From assembly GCA_035578155.1 (NCBI GenBank), contig JAPWDM010000005.1:18164877-18228876 (forward strand): a stretch of 64,000 nucleotides of DNA, read 5' to 3'. The stretch's first letter is position 1. The number at the start of each line of letters is the position of its first letter. The DNA is from Brachynemurus nebulosus. Its lineage: Eukaryota; Arthropoda; Insecta; Neuroptera; Myrmeleontidae. Position numbers and translations under genes: made by a program. The notes beneath the pieces were generated by a model that worked only from the letters and a program-made list of their open reading frames with translations, was not told the origin of the DNA and did no database searches. Positions 1 to 12,757 of the stretch are shown here, in pieces.

Positions 1-1233
1 AGTGATAATTCTGCAGTGTTTTGTTTATTGTTAACAAATTTTATCGAATATTTTAGGATGTATTACGTTAGTTCAATTTTGTATCAGCATTTAGTGAATT
101 TATCATCCGAATTTTGACCAAAGCTGTATAATAAAGATATCTTTAGGTACAATATATAAGGGACGATTATAAATTAATTCTGAAAAGGTTGTATTTTTAT
201 CCGGAGACAAACATCCTCATCCACATCCGTCCAGTTGGGGTGAAAGGTTACATTTTATTTTATAACTCATTTGCATAGGATGTTGTTTCTGTTCCAGAAT
301 TTTAATGTTTATTATATCTTTATATCCTTTGTTCTATATTAAAACGTTTTCTGTCATAATCACATTTTTTCCGTTACCCAAAATTTCGGTTTTTTTTTTT
401 TTTTTTGAAGGGTAGAAAATAAATATAAAAACAATTGACCGTATAAAACAATAGAAATCTCGTCATAAATTATAACATATGAAAATTGGGATCATTTGTA
501 TTTGATATGTATGTCGTAATGGTATATTTATGTCGATTCAAGTATATTGTTGAAAAAATGTATATACGAAGTAGGTACAATGGATATCATGTGTTGGGTA
601 CAGATATTGATGAAAATGCACTCGATGAAAAATTTGTTTCTTCTTCGGGGAAAAATATTTTCTTCTCGATCACGTTGTCGGTGTTGGAGCTAGTTGGTTT
701 TTTCGTTCCTTTTTTTTGTTGGCAACCTTTCCGATTAGTGTTATCTCACTTTAGTTCTAATAAATATTGTATAAATTGAAGTAAGACAACTAGTGCCCGT
801 AGTTATTCAGAGATGGCGGTGTACTGTACCACGGTAGTATATTATTTCTTTTACTTACCTTCTACATATACACAGTCAGTCCCTAGTTATAATGTCGATG
901 ACAATGTGATTCAATTCCGCATTGCGGGCATAAAACATTCAAAATGGAATTGAATTTTGTCATATTTTATTTTGAAAAAAAAATTGTAGATATAAATATA
1001 TATTGGGTGTATCTAATATATATACATAACAATAGCTAGAAATACTTTATTTACCTGTGATGATCAGATTAGTATGTTTTTCTTTCAATTCTCGTTTAAT
1101 GCACTCGTGTGGTAATGTTTGAATATGAACGAAATTTTACACGTCATCTGTTATAATTTCCGTTAGTGTGTGATCGATTGAATGAGTTTTGTTCAGAAAT
1201 TAATAATATATTGTATAGAAAATTTTATTTTAA
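1..1233. other. AT-rich DNA without recognisable gene
   Basis: No coding signal, RNA gene or mobile-element terminus was recognised here. The only distinct feature is a run of about 17 T at 390-406. Short open frames are present but have AT-driven composition and no family resemblance. Confidence 0.6.
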
Positions 1234-1846
1234 CCCTTTGCACTCGATGGGCGCCGCCACGGCGACACAATAAATGTTAATAATTCCACTCGTTAGGCGC
1301 CACAGCGGCGCCATAAACAATGGGTACGTATTTTATTATTTACAACACGCTAGGGGACCTAAGGCCCGATCTACATTAAGGCCCGGTTTACATTAACGCT
1401 CCGCTCTCAGTACGATATCACCCCGCTCCCGGTTCGATAAAATATTCTTACATAATAAATAATGAGTGTATTCACATCATCGGTTCGATATCAGTCACGG
1501 TTCGCTCTCGCTTCAATACCGCTCCCATACCAATACCACTGAGATAATTAATATTTTATCGGAGCGATATCAGACCCTATATCGGTGATAGTGAACACGT
1601 TTTTGATTCCACTTCGCTCCGTTTCTCAGCCTTCTTCATTTATTTGAAAATTATTATATTAGGAAAGCATGATACAACACAACGACGCGACGTCTTGCTA
1701 CAATACATTGTGATACATACTACTAATTAACTAATAGATATATTGTATTATGATATTATGTTTTCCTAATACAACAGTGTTTGCAGCGTTTTAAAACTGT
1801 CGAGTAGCCGAGTACCCATACTAAAACATGGTTCGAGTGCAAAGGG
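1234..1846. mobile_element. piggyBac-type MITE, TTAA-flanked
   Basis: The 613-bp element is bounded by TTAA at 1230-1233 and 1847-1850, the target duplication of the piggyBac superfamily. Its terminal inverted repeats share 14 identical bases, CCCTTTGCACTCGA, starting with the CCC typical of that superfamily. Just inside the left end two GC-rich direct repeats (1241-1263 and 1287-1311, core GGCGCC) stand out from the AT-rich surroundings. No transposase frame is present, so it is non-autonomous. Further inside are degenerate inverted copies of a GCTCCGCTCTC-like motif (about 1376-1625), possibly an older insertion. Confidence 0.8.
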
Positions 1847-1850
1847 TTAA

Positions 1851-3692
1851 AACTAGCTGTACCCGCGATGTTGTTAGCCAGTAGTGTAGAGGCAGGACAA
1901 GATGGGGGAGAGGATGGGAGAAATATGAATTCTAACTACAAATACAGTACAAGCTCTAAATTTTCCGTTTCACTACATCTAAGTACACCAATACCTCAAT
2001 TTGTGTCGTGGTCACGTTCCAGAAAAACACGACGCGAATTGAAACGACGCAAAGTGAATTATGATTAAAAATATTAAAGACTTGAACCCAAAACAACGCA
2101 ACTTCGAAAATCTAACGACGCGACGCACAGTGAAAAAACACGCAAAACGAAATGACGCAAAGCGAGCTATTGGTGTAGTGTAAACTTTTTGTTGTTATAT
2201 TGTATACATGTTTTTGTGTATAAATGTGTGTGCGCTTGTTACCTATCTCTTCTCTATCACAACAGTGTGAACGATGTAAACAAAAACTGCACATTCCCGC
2301 ATCATTTACGTATTATTAACACATACACATACACATCATGCATATATTGAATATAGCTAAGAGGCAAAAATTTTTCTGTCACATGCTATGCAAACACCAA
2401 AATAGTAGTAGAAATTAAAACATTTTGTGTTTCTTAATTGATGACATTATTTTGAAAAAGTGAAACGAAATGTGAGGATGATTAATATTAACACGAAAGA
2501 GTTTTGAATCGCACCCTCCTGAATAATGTCATAAGAGAAAAAGCAGTTTTCACTAACAATAAGTTGAAAGACGAATCAGTCAAGCAAGTTTTTTCTTAAC
2601 CGTCGGCATTACTCAGAAGGAGTGAAATGAAATGTGAAAAATCCGGAACTAGAATAGGAGTAAAATACGCTGAGGTGTAGGTTTTTGCAAGAATTTTACT
2701 CACCTATCGGAAAAATTTGGCATTATTGAGATTTTCTACTATGTGATACGATTTTTTATCAGTTCAGGGAAAAAATTAAAGATTCTTAAAAATTAAAGAC
2801 ATTGAAAAAAATTTGATAGAAACGTTTTCATATGAGATAGAATCTCATATTTTTTAGGTGAAAGCTACCTTTCCCCTCCTGGCCCCTTTGACAACGCCCT
2901 TGACATGAGTTTTCTGGGAACAGTCATTCGTCTCCTTTCTGAGCAATTCGTTCAGAAAAATATTATGATAAAAATATATATTTATTACATACATATTCCA
3001 GGGTATTTTAGGTAAGAAAGGTTTAGAAAATCATTATGGGAAAAATCACTGTTAACAAATATTTGCTTAAACTAATTTTTTTTTAAAATTTCTTTGATTT
3101 CCCCAAAAGTATTGCATTTTAAAATTCCATATTTATCATGGAACTACAGCATTTATGTTTTCTGTAAATGAGTTAGGTCATTTTTTTTAAACAAACTGAT
3201 ATGTATGTAGTGGCATAAAAAAATTACATCTCAGAAACTTCAATAGTTATAAAATTTAAGACCACAGTTTTCAGTAGTTGCTACCAGTAGTTATAGATTT
3301 AGTGGTAATAAAAACAAAAACTCTAAAAAGACTTGGGTCTACGGAAAGTAACCTCATAATACGCCTTTTATTTCTTTATTAGTATCTATTAACAATATGT
3401 AAAGTTTGAAGTGCACGACTTGGTTTTTTTTTTAAACAAATGTTGGAAATTTATCGTATAATTTTGAATAAATTGTTCCGTAGATGTGGAGTAGAAGCAA
3501 CCTGTGCCCTTCTCCATCCTTCCGTCTACTCCAGTACAAATTTTAATGTCGACTGGCTGAGCTATTGAGGCGTGTGAAGGAGACAAACAAGCAAACACAC
3601 TTTCGCGTGTGTACCACTAGTTTGATTTGCATGTCTTTGATCTCAGTAAGGTTGAATTTTAATTTATCTTTTATATAATAAAGCAAACTATA
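1851..3692. other. Intergenic AT-rich DNA
   Basis: No supported gene. The stretch has short chance frames and a C-rich patch near 2870-2910 that resembles the outer end of a DNA transposon, but no partner end was found. Confidence 0.5.
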
Positions 3693-3694
3693 TA

Positions 3695-4638
3695 GGGTAA
3701 ATGCGGGAGAGATGCCGCGTCGGGAGAGACGCCGCAGTAGCCATAGTTCGTCCGTTGATTGGTAGATAGCGCTATTAATGGATTATATGTTTAAAATAAG
3801 TTATTTATTTAAGCTGTATATGGTAACATTTATGATTAGTTCATCAGTTTAGTAATTATCCAACTTTTTATTATTGAAAAGTAAGTTTTTTAACATAATA
3901 TTTTATCAAGCATTTAATTCATTAGAATTTAAGAATGTATATTTCATTGTTTTAATGAAAATAAGTTTTGTTATTAATTTGGGTATATTTTAAAAGTACT
4001 GTATAAAATTTTAGGTTAGAATGCCGCACTATGCTTGCTATAGCAACATGCGGCATCCATCCCAACTAAAAGGAGAGATGCTGCATTTAAAGTTGGTATA
4101 GATGCGGCATCTTATTACATATTAAAACCATAGACTTATATAACTTAATTATGCAATTTTTTTTTTGGACTGTAAATTATGCCACGTAAATATAAAAGAT
4201 CCATTAATGGATCCGGAAGAACTCTCATATTAGTGAAGATAACGAAGATAATGATTGCCTGTGTACTGAATGTTTTGAAAAGTACTCAGACACAAAAAAA
4301 GTTGACTGTTTAAGATGTATAAAGTACCAAAAATGGTTACATATGGCATGCATCATGTATGGAGATGTGTGTAAAATGCAAAATTTTTAATATGAACTAT
4401 GCGGCGTCTCACCTTCTTTGATCATCTCTTCCATGGGTATGGGAGAGACGCTGCTTTACAGGCTTTACAAAAATGTTAATTATGAATCCTTTATCACTCA
4501 TTATTTAAAATTATTTATAAATAATTTTAAAGAATAATGTTTACATTTATTGTGTATCAAATTTCAAATCAATTAAATGCATACTTTAAGAATTATCAAG
4601 TGTTTTCAAAATGTGCGGCATCTCTCCCGCATTCACCC
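3695..4638 (+). mobile_element. Non-autonomous pogo-like DNA transposon
   Basis: The terminal inverted repeats begin GGGTAAATGCGGGAGAGATG on the left and GGGTGAATGCGGGAGAGATG on the right and continue CCGC, 24 bases with one mismatch. They are flanked by TA at 3693-3694 and 4639-4640, the duplication of Tc1/mariner/pogo elements. The GGAGAGAYGCYGC motif recurs several more times inside (about 3721, 4072, 4400 and 4441), as expected for repeated transposase-binding sites. The middle carries a collapsed transposase with its start and its C-terminal zinc finger but no catalytic core, so the copy cannot move by itself. Confidence 0.75.
4179..4390 (+). pseudogene. Internally deleted pogo-like transposase remnant
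   Basis: An ATG at 4179 starts the peptide MPRKYKRS, resembling the conserved opening of insect pogo/Tigger-like transposases (basic M-x-R-x-Y-x-R). After about 15 codons this frame loses resemblance. In another frame, from about 4226 to the stop at 4388-4390, the sequence gives DCLCTECFEKYSD, then DCLRCIKYQKWLHMACI. This C-x2-C, W-x-H-x2-C arrangement is the PHD-like zinc finger found at the C-terminus of many insect pogo-type transposases. The DNA-binding middle and the DDE catalytic domain are absent, consistent with one large internal deletion joining start to tail out of frame. It lies inside the TA-flanked element 3695-4638. No function is expected. Confidence 0.65.
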
Positions 4639-4640
4639 TA

Positions 4641-5540
4641 CTTGTATTAGTGGGTAAATACCCAGCGCCCGCTCTAATGTTTACGCCGCCGGGCAAAAAG
4701 AAAAAATTCCACCCCGGTGAAAGCGGCGACCTTTTTTTTTATTTTTTTTATCCCGCCTTAATTTTATAGAAATGTCGTCCTTAAAATTTACTTAATTTTC
4801 GTACCAAATTTTGATATTCAAATTAATTTTATTACAAATTTTAAATAAGAATACGCATACTTTAACGTATTATTAGACATTGTAAGAACAAAAAAAAAAA
4901 CATTCTAAAGTAATATGCGTTATGATCCTTTTGGGAATATTTTTCACGTTAATGATATCTTTACCGAAATAAGTTTTCAGCTACGGACCACTACTGGTTA
5001 TGTTAACACCAGTGAACATCATAGTTAAAATGTTGTTAATATATTTTTAAATTTTTTTGTTGTGTCGAAACGAAAAAAAAGGTGTTAATTTTTTTATGTA
5101 ATATGAAAAAAGTTTTTGGTTACGAATTGCTTTAGCTTGTAACGTGAATATTTTATGATATATTGGGGAGGAAAATGTGAGGAAACAGGAAGAAAAACTT
5201 GTTATGTTTTTTCTGGGTGTGTGTTATAAAAAATGTTTTTGACGTTGTTGGAAAAATATTTTAGATGATTGAAATAATATTGAATTGAATGGTGTTGATA
5301 GCCGACAAAAAAAGAAAAAGAGGAAAATTTGATTTATATAAAATGTACCTCTCCTTAGGCTAATTGATGAAAAGTTTGTTTTCTTGTTAAATAAAATATA
5401 ATAGCAGCCCGAGGTGTTCTGCCTTAGAAATATGACTTTACTAAATAATTTTTAAATTCGTTATAAACTTAACGACGTCATCTTTTGTGAGATTTGGACG
5501 TGCAATTTCCACTTCCAAAAAAAAAATTAAACTGATAAGT
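4641..5540. other. Intergenic DNA with a short GC-rich island
   Basis: A GC-rich patch at about 4661-4732 (CCGCCGGGC and nearby) is followed by ordinary AT-rich DNA. No coding frame is supported. Confidence 0.5.
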
Positions 5541-5726
5541 ATGAAAAAATATTTACGCCATAACTCAAAACATAAGTATAAACTGACAGTTTTTTAGGTT
5601 GGTGCCAAGCCAACATTAGTATAGTTGGGACTTTATGGTATAATGTAGTTCAATTGGCTTCCAACCAACTTCAAAAATTGTCAGTTAATACTGATTTTTT
5701 GATTTATGGCGTAATTATTTTTTCAT
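5541..5726. repeat. Short foldback (MITE-like) repeat
   Basis: The first about 65 bases (ATGAAAAAATATTTACGCCAT onward) are repeated in inverted form at about 5660-5726, including TTGGTTGG/CCAACCAA and the outer ATTTACGCCAT/ATGGCGTAA. Arms are diverged and the spacer is about 50 bp. No coding content and no clear target duplication were seen. Confidence 0.6.
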
Positions 5727-5817
5727 ATTTTTCTATTGTTTTATTATTTTATTATTTTAAAGTTTATTTGTTTCTTAGTTGTTTCTTTTTTTTCAATAAT
5801 AAAATTAAATATACATA

Positions 5818-6057
5818 ACGTAAAAGCCCCCATTATGGAACGGTATCTAATACTGGAACAGTTTTGACATTTACATATTTATATCTTTAATTAAGTAAGG
5901 AAACGTTAAATGCTAGGTGAATTTAAATTGAAAAACAATCATTCTATTAATAATAATTTTTGTTATCAGACGTTTTTTTCAGAAATAACTTCATTAATAT
6001 GTAAATGTCAAAACTGTTCCAGTATTAGATACCGTTCCATAATGGGGGCTTTTATGT
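5818..6057. mobile_element. 240-bp MITE with 62-bp inverted repeats, TA-flanked
   Basis: Arms 5818-5879 and 5996-6057 are inverted copies of each other with only one or two differences. The termini read ACGTAAAAGCCCCCATTATG and ACATAAAAGCCCCCATTATG. Flanking TA dinucleotides at 5816-5817 and 6058-6059 match a Tc1/mariner-type duplication. The near-perfect arms suggest a fairly young insertion or a foldback element. Confidence 0.8.
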
Positions 6058-6063
6058 TACTAT

Positions 6064-6497
6064 AGGACCAGGCGCACACTGAGCTGCGTTACGCAGTGAA
6101 CGCAGGGTAGAGCAGAGTAGAGTACGTGTGGTCGGGCGCACATTGAGACGCAGTTAACGCAGGCAGGGCAACGCAATTTCTGTGACTCTTGTTGTAGAAC
6201 GAAATAGCATGAATTTAAAAGCAGAGCAGAGCAGAGAAGCACTATTTTTCTTCAATTTCTTTAATTGTTTTCATTTCGACTAAATAAAACCAACTAAAAC
6301 TCGAGAACGTGTTACAATGTCGCGCAGCATCGCGCAGTTTCTGTGTCACATTCACGAGTGCCACATCGGTCTCGTGCGACGCAGTGCTGCTCTACTCTGC
6401 TCTGCGTTTCAGTTCGCGCTGTCCCGTTCTACAACACGAGTCACAGAAACTGCGCTGCCCTACCTGCGTTAACTACGTCTTAATGTGCACCCGGCCT
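6064..6497. mobile_element. GC-rich foldback MITE (GGCCGGGYGCACAT ends)
   Basis: The segment 6132-6207 (GGTCGGGCGCACATTGAGAC onward) is repeated in inverted orientation at about 6421-6497, whose end reads GTGCACCCGGCC. A third, shorter copy of the same end opens the element at 6064-6110. The motif GCAGAGCAGAG is repeated in both arms. Its GC content and GGCCGGGTGCACA-type end are typical of insect DNA-transposon MITEs. Superfamily is not certain because no clean target duplication is visible. The short frames across it on both strands are by-products of the inverted repeat. Confidence 0.6.
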
Positions 6498-7062
6498 AAG
6501 AAATTATTTAGAAAGCTTGAGTGTAAATTTTTCATTTAACTATTTCAAGAGAGATTGTTTTTTTGAACATTTCAAATTTTAACAAGAATAAAAATACAGT
6601 GAAAACTTTTCTTATACGGTTTCTTTGTATGCGATTTTGTTAATTTGTTTTTTTAAATGCCCATCAAAGTGCATAAGTAGAAAGGAAAGTCAGAAAATGT
6701 AAGAAATTTAAACATTTATTTACAAAAATTTACTTATTAATTATTTTTAAACATTTAATCAGCGCATTGCAGAAGTTACTATATCATTACGTTTCTTTAT
6801 ATACCTATGTATTTATCGGAATCATTCTAATATTATAAAAATGCGATAAAATGGTCTCATGTACCAACTAATACTTTATCTTGCTTAGAAAAGCAATTTC
6901 TAAGGAAATCGTGAGGTTTTGAGCGTTCTGAATTATCCACCGCACAAAAAAGGTTTTCTTGCCATCTGGGGCGAACTATACTTTTTAAAATTTAAATAGT
7001 GATTTTAAACGACCTAAACGTTTTCAGTGTAGAAATAAATTTTTAAAATTGGTCATTACTCG
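6498..7062. other. Intergenic AT-rich DNA
   Basis: Nothing beyond AT-rich sequence was recognised. Confidence 0.5.
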
Positions 7063-8997
7063 ACAGGGATGGCGGTTTTTTTAAAAATAACCGGTTTTTG
7101 GTTATTTCGGTTCATTTTATGCTCGGTTTATCCTGACAGTTAAAACGCCTCAAAATAACCGGTTTTCGGTTTTTTTCTAGAAAAAACGACACTTATATAA
7201 GCAAAATTTTTATTTTAAAATTAGTTGCCTTTTTTTAAATTAGTTGCCTTTAAAATTAGTTGCCTTTAAAAATTAGTTTTAAAAGTTGCCTATTATGAGA
7301 TGGTCGCCTAAAATGAGATAGCAGGTTATTTCGTTTATATGACCAAATATTTACAATTATGTCCCTCGCACAGATAAGCAGAATCGAAACATCAAACTTT
7401 TTGCTAGTTTCCCTAAATTTTCACCGAATGAACATTCTGTGCCAACAAAAATTTGTTTTTTAATGTCAAAAAAATTACATGTTGTGTTTTTATGTTATGT
7501 ATTTCGTTTGTTTATCGTATAATTATTTGCAACTTTTTTTCACGAAAAGTGCCCATATTGTATTAATAATTTATCACGTATTTCTGTAAATCCTTTGCCT
7601 AAGAAAAAAACATGACCTAAAAACTTATAATGTTAAATATTTCCTAATACGAGACACCCAACGACTCCGAATATGAGGTATCTCATTTTAGGAACTAGGT
7701 GTTTCATATTAGGAGATTATTAATTTTAGAATTTGAGAACACGTTATTTCAATTATACAGAGAGTTACATGTAAATTTCCTGCACACCTTTATATGATTG
7801 AAAGATAGTCGATAGAATTAATTTTTAAAATCAGAATTATTACTTATATTTTATACAATAAAGTAATTGTAAGCATGACATACAAATAAACCATTAAAAC
7901 TGAAGTCTGTTATTATTTTCATTTAATATTAATTAATAAAAGTATTGTTTATAAATTGTTTTCTTAAAGTTTCCTAATATAAGACTAATGATAATGAGAA
8001 ACCTTTTTTTCGATGACCAAAAATGACACTTTTGATAAAATCGTTTGCCAACAATAAAGTTGAACTAGTATCAGTTTTTTACTTCTGGCAGTCAAACTAG
8101 AATATATTTTCCATAGATTAAAGGTGATTTTAGTAGCAAAAGTCGAATATTTTTAGAAAAACACGGCTTTAAAAAAAGGTATCTCATAATATGTAGACAA
8201 CTTTACCCTATATTTATTTTTAAACGAATTTAATACCGTAAATGCAAACAAAAACTAAAAATTAAGCAATTTAACAAGAAAAATAACTATCAACTAATAA
8301 AAATTACGACAGCGAAGTATTACCTTTAGGCAACAAACAGCGGTAGGAAACACAAATTTATTCAAAAAAAAGAAAAAAATATAGAACTCATTGTCAGTGT
8401 AATACCTACGGTAAGACAAATTAATAAATAAATTAATATAATTCATATATTATTATGTAATTACTAAATATTCATTAGCGATAAACGAAAATTTTATTCA
8501 TTTTCCTAAATTTCTCATTATCTAGAAATTTTCTACAATTCTAGTAAATTACTAACTAATAAGCCATTTTGAAATTTTGATAACAATATCTGGTAAATTT
8601 GCTTGGTGCTTTCCTCTTTGTTTTATTTATTCGAATCTTGGTATTGGTCTGTCAGGTTGGACCGAGACAATCGATTTTATTATTGGGTAGGTATTGAAGC
8701 AAATAAAAAACTAATATTGAAAATAAAACATGATTTCATTACTTTCCATACCATAATAAACACAATTAACTAAATGTATTAGAATTTCAAAGAAATTAAT
8801 TAATTAATTTAAATAAATCATCGACCACTGAATAATGACCTAAAATTTTTAAAATAATTTGTTCGGTTTTTTTCTCCGGTTATTGATTAAAAAAAGACAC
8901 CGGTAATAAAGGAGTCAAAAAAATAACCGAAATAAACCGGTTAACCGAAACAGAAAAACTGGTTTTCGGTTATAACCGGTCGGTTTTTCCCATCCCT
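7063..8997. mobile_element. hAT-like element, non-autonomous, 8-bp duplication
   Basis: The left end reads ACAGGGATGG and continues with repeats of AACCGGTTTTTGGTTATT; the right end is the inverse, with AACCGGTCGG and terminal CCATCCCT. The flanks ATTACTCG (7055-7062) and ATTACCCG (8998-9005) form an 8-bp duplication with one mismatch, as in the hAT superfamily, where CAGGGATG ends are common. The approximately 1.9-kb interior is AT-rich, includes tandem-like AAAATTAGTTGCC units near 7215-7290, and has no transposase frame, so the element depends on a partner. Confidence 0.8.
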
Positions 8998-9005
8998 ATT
9001 ACCCG

Positions 9006-11411
9006 ATATGACGTAACACCACATTATAAAATATTCATATCACATTCATTGTAAGTAAAACAACCAAAGAAGAAGATAAATTGGTACTATTGTAATTAAT
9101 TAAATAGATCTGATATGATGAACTTCGTTCGTTTCAGTCTAACAATGATGTATAATATATTTTTTAATAAGAGTGGTTCTATCATCTCTCTTTATGCCGA
9201 GTATACTTGTCTTTTTCTTGCACGTACATAACTAGATTTTGACGACAATTTCACGTCAATGCAGATGCATGAATTTGTAAATGTGTAAAATAATTACATA
9301 CATTTCAACTGGATGAATTTTATTAATTGCACTTGATCCACTCTATACTATGGTTACTGTATTTGCCTGTTTCTACATAAAGAGATTTTAACCAGTGGCG
9401 TAGGTGAAGGAGAATGTGTTAGGTAGGTACACCAGAAACCGAATCTGATTGGATTCTGATCATATCAGTGTAAAGATAAGTTAAGGGCAAGGAACCTTAA
9501 GAAGCATGTGTCCTTAACGAAACTGTTCCCCAACTGCCATAAAAATTCAAGGATAACTTGTTACTAACTTTTCAGTTAACTGTTTTTTGACGGCGGTCAT
9601 GTTTTTTGATTTATGATATTTTGTGAGACCTTTCCATACTGATGAAAACACTGGTAATGAGCCTTAATCGCATATGCTTGCCTTTTTTAAGAGTGACAGG
9701 AAGGCGTCGTCATATTTTGTGGCTAAACAAGCCCACTAAGGTGGCTGAAACACCGAGCGTCGCTAGAGTCCCTTGTACTTAAATCCTTAAATTAGCCTTA
9801 CTTGGTCTAACTTTGCGAAATATGTTTAGACATAAATTTACTAATTCAAAAATGTAAATTTCAAAAATGGATGTCTCATTTTGGTCCAAGGTCACGTTTT
9901 GTGTGTTTTTATAGGTCATTTAGAAATTTTTGCAAATATCTTCTTCTAAACACCGTGTTTTTTGGAGAGGTGCATGCACTGTCTTATGGAGCTCCTAGAA
10001 CCCTACATGCATATATATAATACTTATGCACTTGGGGGGAAGGAAAGTGGAAAATCGGGAAAAGTCCAAAATTGAACATTTTGGTACAACGCGAAAACGC
10101 AAAGCTACTTTGAGCTAATATTGCAGCTATGGAATACATGTGCAAAGGCAAACCCTACCATGGCACTCCCGACCCAGGTTGGACTTTAAGCAGATTCACC
10201 TATCTTATCCGGAGGGGTCCTTTAACAAGTTAGATTTACTGGATGACGTTATTAAGTTTAATTAGGTTCTTTTTTAAATTAATAGCTACAAAAACGATAC
10301 AAATTATATCTGTTGGTGAAATCTGGGTAATTATGTGCAAAATTTCCAATTACTTGTACAAAGAGTCTAACTCGTTCGTCAAAAATGTGACTTATCTTCC
10401 GAACATGATTTTTTTCAGGCCTACTACTTTCGGTTGGTAAATTTGGGGAATTGTCAACCCAAAAATAATCCAGTTACGTTGTCATATTTTAGCTAATTGG
10501 CAGTTTTTCTTGTTAAATTGTTAGGCAACAAATTTTCGTTATATGTAAACACAAATTTGTTCGAAAAATTACAAACATTTTGTGTAAATGTAAGTGAAAA
10601 GAGCGGAAAATTTCTTAAGGTTACTCTTCCTTTCTTTGTCCGTTAAATATTTTGGTATTTAAAATTTGGCGCGCCGAAGTACAGTTTTTGAAATCTCTGC
10701 TTTACATTATTATTCTGCTAAATTCGTAAATTAATTTCCTTTTTTTGTTGTTGATTGTCTCTTTCAATTTGCTACGTCCATAATAAGTAATTGTTTTATC
10801 TTAACTAACTTTTTAAAGTTACTTGTCTACACTTCTATTAAGTGTCTGATATTAGAGTGACAATTTTATAGACGAAAATACAGATAAAATTTTTAATCTG
10901 ATATACACATCTCGTATTTTATAAAAAGTTGCAAAAATAAAATTGTGTACATTTAAAATTAAATAAAAAATTATTAAAACTTTTCTATCCCTATTATTAT
11001 TATACCCAAATGAATATTCACTGTCCATATGGAGAAATTTTTCACAAAACCGAATAAAATTTCTGATAAAAATACATAAACTTTAATATTTTATTGTTAA
11101 TTAGGAAATTATATTGTGTTTTATGTGATTATTATTTTACCCGGCTGCGAACCAGGCCGGGATTTTCGGAGATAACATTATCATTTTAAAATTAATTAAT
11201 TTTACCCCTTTATTTATAACACTCGTCCTATTAGAGCTCAACATCTGCGATACCTTATGTTTCTATTTCCAAAACACATACTAAAACATGGATGCAATAA
11301 AGATCATAATTATTATTTTAATTATATCGTCGAGTCGTTTATAATAATTCTTTAGGTAAACATTTAATTGTATAAAAGTCAAATACAAATTGTTGTAGAA
11401 TATGTTTTAAA
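9006..11411. other. Intergenic AT-rich DNA
   Basis: No gene is supported. CAGTGGCGTAG at about 9394 looks like a transposon terminus but has no visible partner. A less AT-rich part at 9950-10230 resembles decayed repeat sequence but was not assigned. Confidence 0.45.
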
Positions 11412-11476
11412 CTAGCAATGTCCATCCAAAAACCTTTACCGGGCCACGGTAAAGGTTTTTGGTAGGACATTACTAG
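11412..11476. repeat. Short, very stable hairpin
   Basis: CCAAAAACCTTTACC (11426-11440) and its exact reverse complement (11448-11462) flank a 7-base loop. Beyond two mismatched pairs the stem continues with ATGTCC/GGACAT and CTAG, giving about 29 positions per arm. It could be a short foldback element or a pre-miRNA-like hairpin; the sequence alone does not decide. Confidence 0.6.
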
Positions 11477-11928
11477 GTTGGGCCAGTTTATACAATAATT
11501 TATATTCAATAGTAATAATAGTTTCAATTATTGGAAAAATATTTTTTCTACTCCTGTTGAAGAACACACTCATTATATATCCGTTAATTGTTGAGAAAGT
11601 TAGGCATTATTCAAAGGTGTGGAGGAATGTTCATTACTCAATACCCTCTTGACCAATGAAATCACTTTATTAATCATTATTCCATGGGTTTGCTTTTGTT
11701 TTGTGTATATATGTATGTATCAAGTTTTAATTTAATATATATTGCCTAGTAATACGTTCAAGTAAATAAAGTAGTTTATGTTTTGTTTTGATCGTTTTAT
11801 ACATAATATTATACAAACTTAATGAAATTAGAAATAGATTAAAAATTTGATTTAAAATTTATATTCAATTTTATTTAAATCAAAAAGGAAAAAAATCGTA
11901 GAAAAAATATCGTATTCTACTCGCTTGC

Positions 11929-12018
11929 AATGGCTATTACTCACTCAGATGCATTACGGCACTCGCCTCACAAGCTCGGCTCGTGTCGCAGTTTCATCTT
12001 CGTGAGTAATAGCTATCA
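11929..12018. repeat. Short foldback repeat
   Basis: AATGGCTATTACTCAC (11929 onward) reappears inverted as GTGAGTAATAGCTATCATT (from 12002), with a GC-richer loop of about 55 bases between. Probably a small MITE or remnant. Confidence 0.5.
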
Positions 12019-12757
12019 TTACTAGCTCGTTGAATAATATACTAATGTTTAATAAAATTTCAACTCAAATGTTATTACGCAAAGTGACACATCATTTATA
12101 AAATGAAATATTAATGATAACAATATTTATCTATACTTATAATAACTGTTAATTACACGGTAAATATTAATTTTTCTATTTTTAAGTTTTACTTTTTTCA
12201 CGGAATTGATACTTTTTCCATAAAGAGGGAAGTTTGAGCGATTATTCTTTGAAAATAATTTTACCCAGCGTTAAAAAGTAAATGCTCCAAGTTTTAAAAT
12301 GCTTCTTTAGAATCGTTGTAGAATTATTTTTGATACATTTTCTTGGAAGCGTTCCTTTAATAACGAGTATACATTTAAATTTTTATTAGCCTTTTTAATA
12401 TATAAAAAGAAACACGTGTATAATAAAACCTATAAGAGCCATAAAAATAGTATAACTGAGCCGAATGCGACCGGTGAGCAATGAGTTGAACATCCCTGTT
12501 TTAAATCATAGGACCGAATATTATGGGAGTCAAAATGTTTAACTAAATTGTCTAAATTTATCCGACTCGTTGCTAAAATATTACAGTTATTTAAAAAACA
12601 AAAAATCGAGATTTTTTATAAGGGCAAGTGGATGTTGAAGTTACTAGTGTTAAAAAATGAGTTAGTCCAATTTAATTTTATATAAAAAAGAAAATTCATA
12701 ATACGCAATGTTAACGACGGTAACACACAAAACGGTAATAGTGCCCCAATAGTATAT
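12019..12757. other. Intergenic AT-rich DNA
   Basis: No gene or repeat terminus recognised. Confidence 0.5.

Noticed and set aside
6060..6539. Mirror-image Cys/Leu-rich peptides on opposite strands
   Set aside because: They are translations of the two arms of the GC-rich foldback, not proteins.
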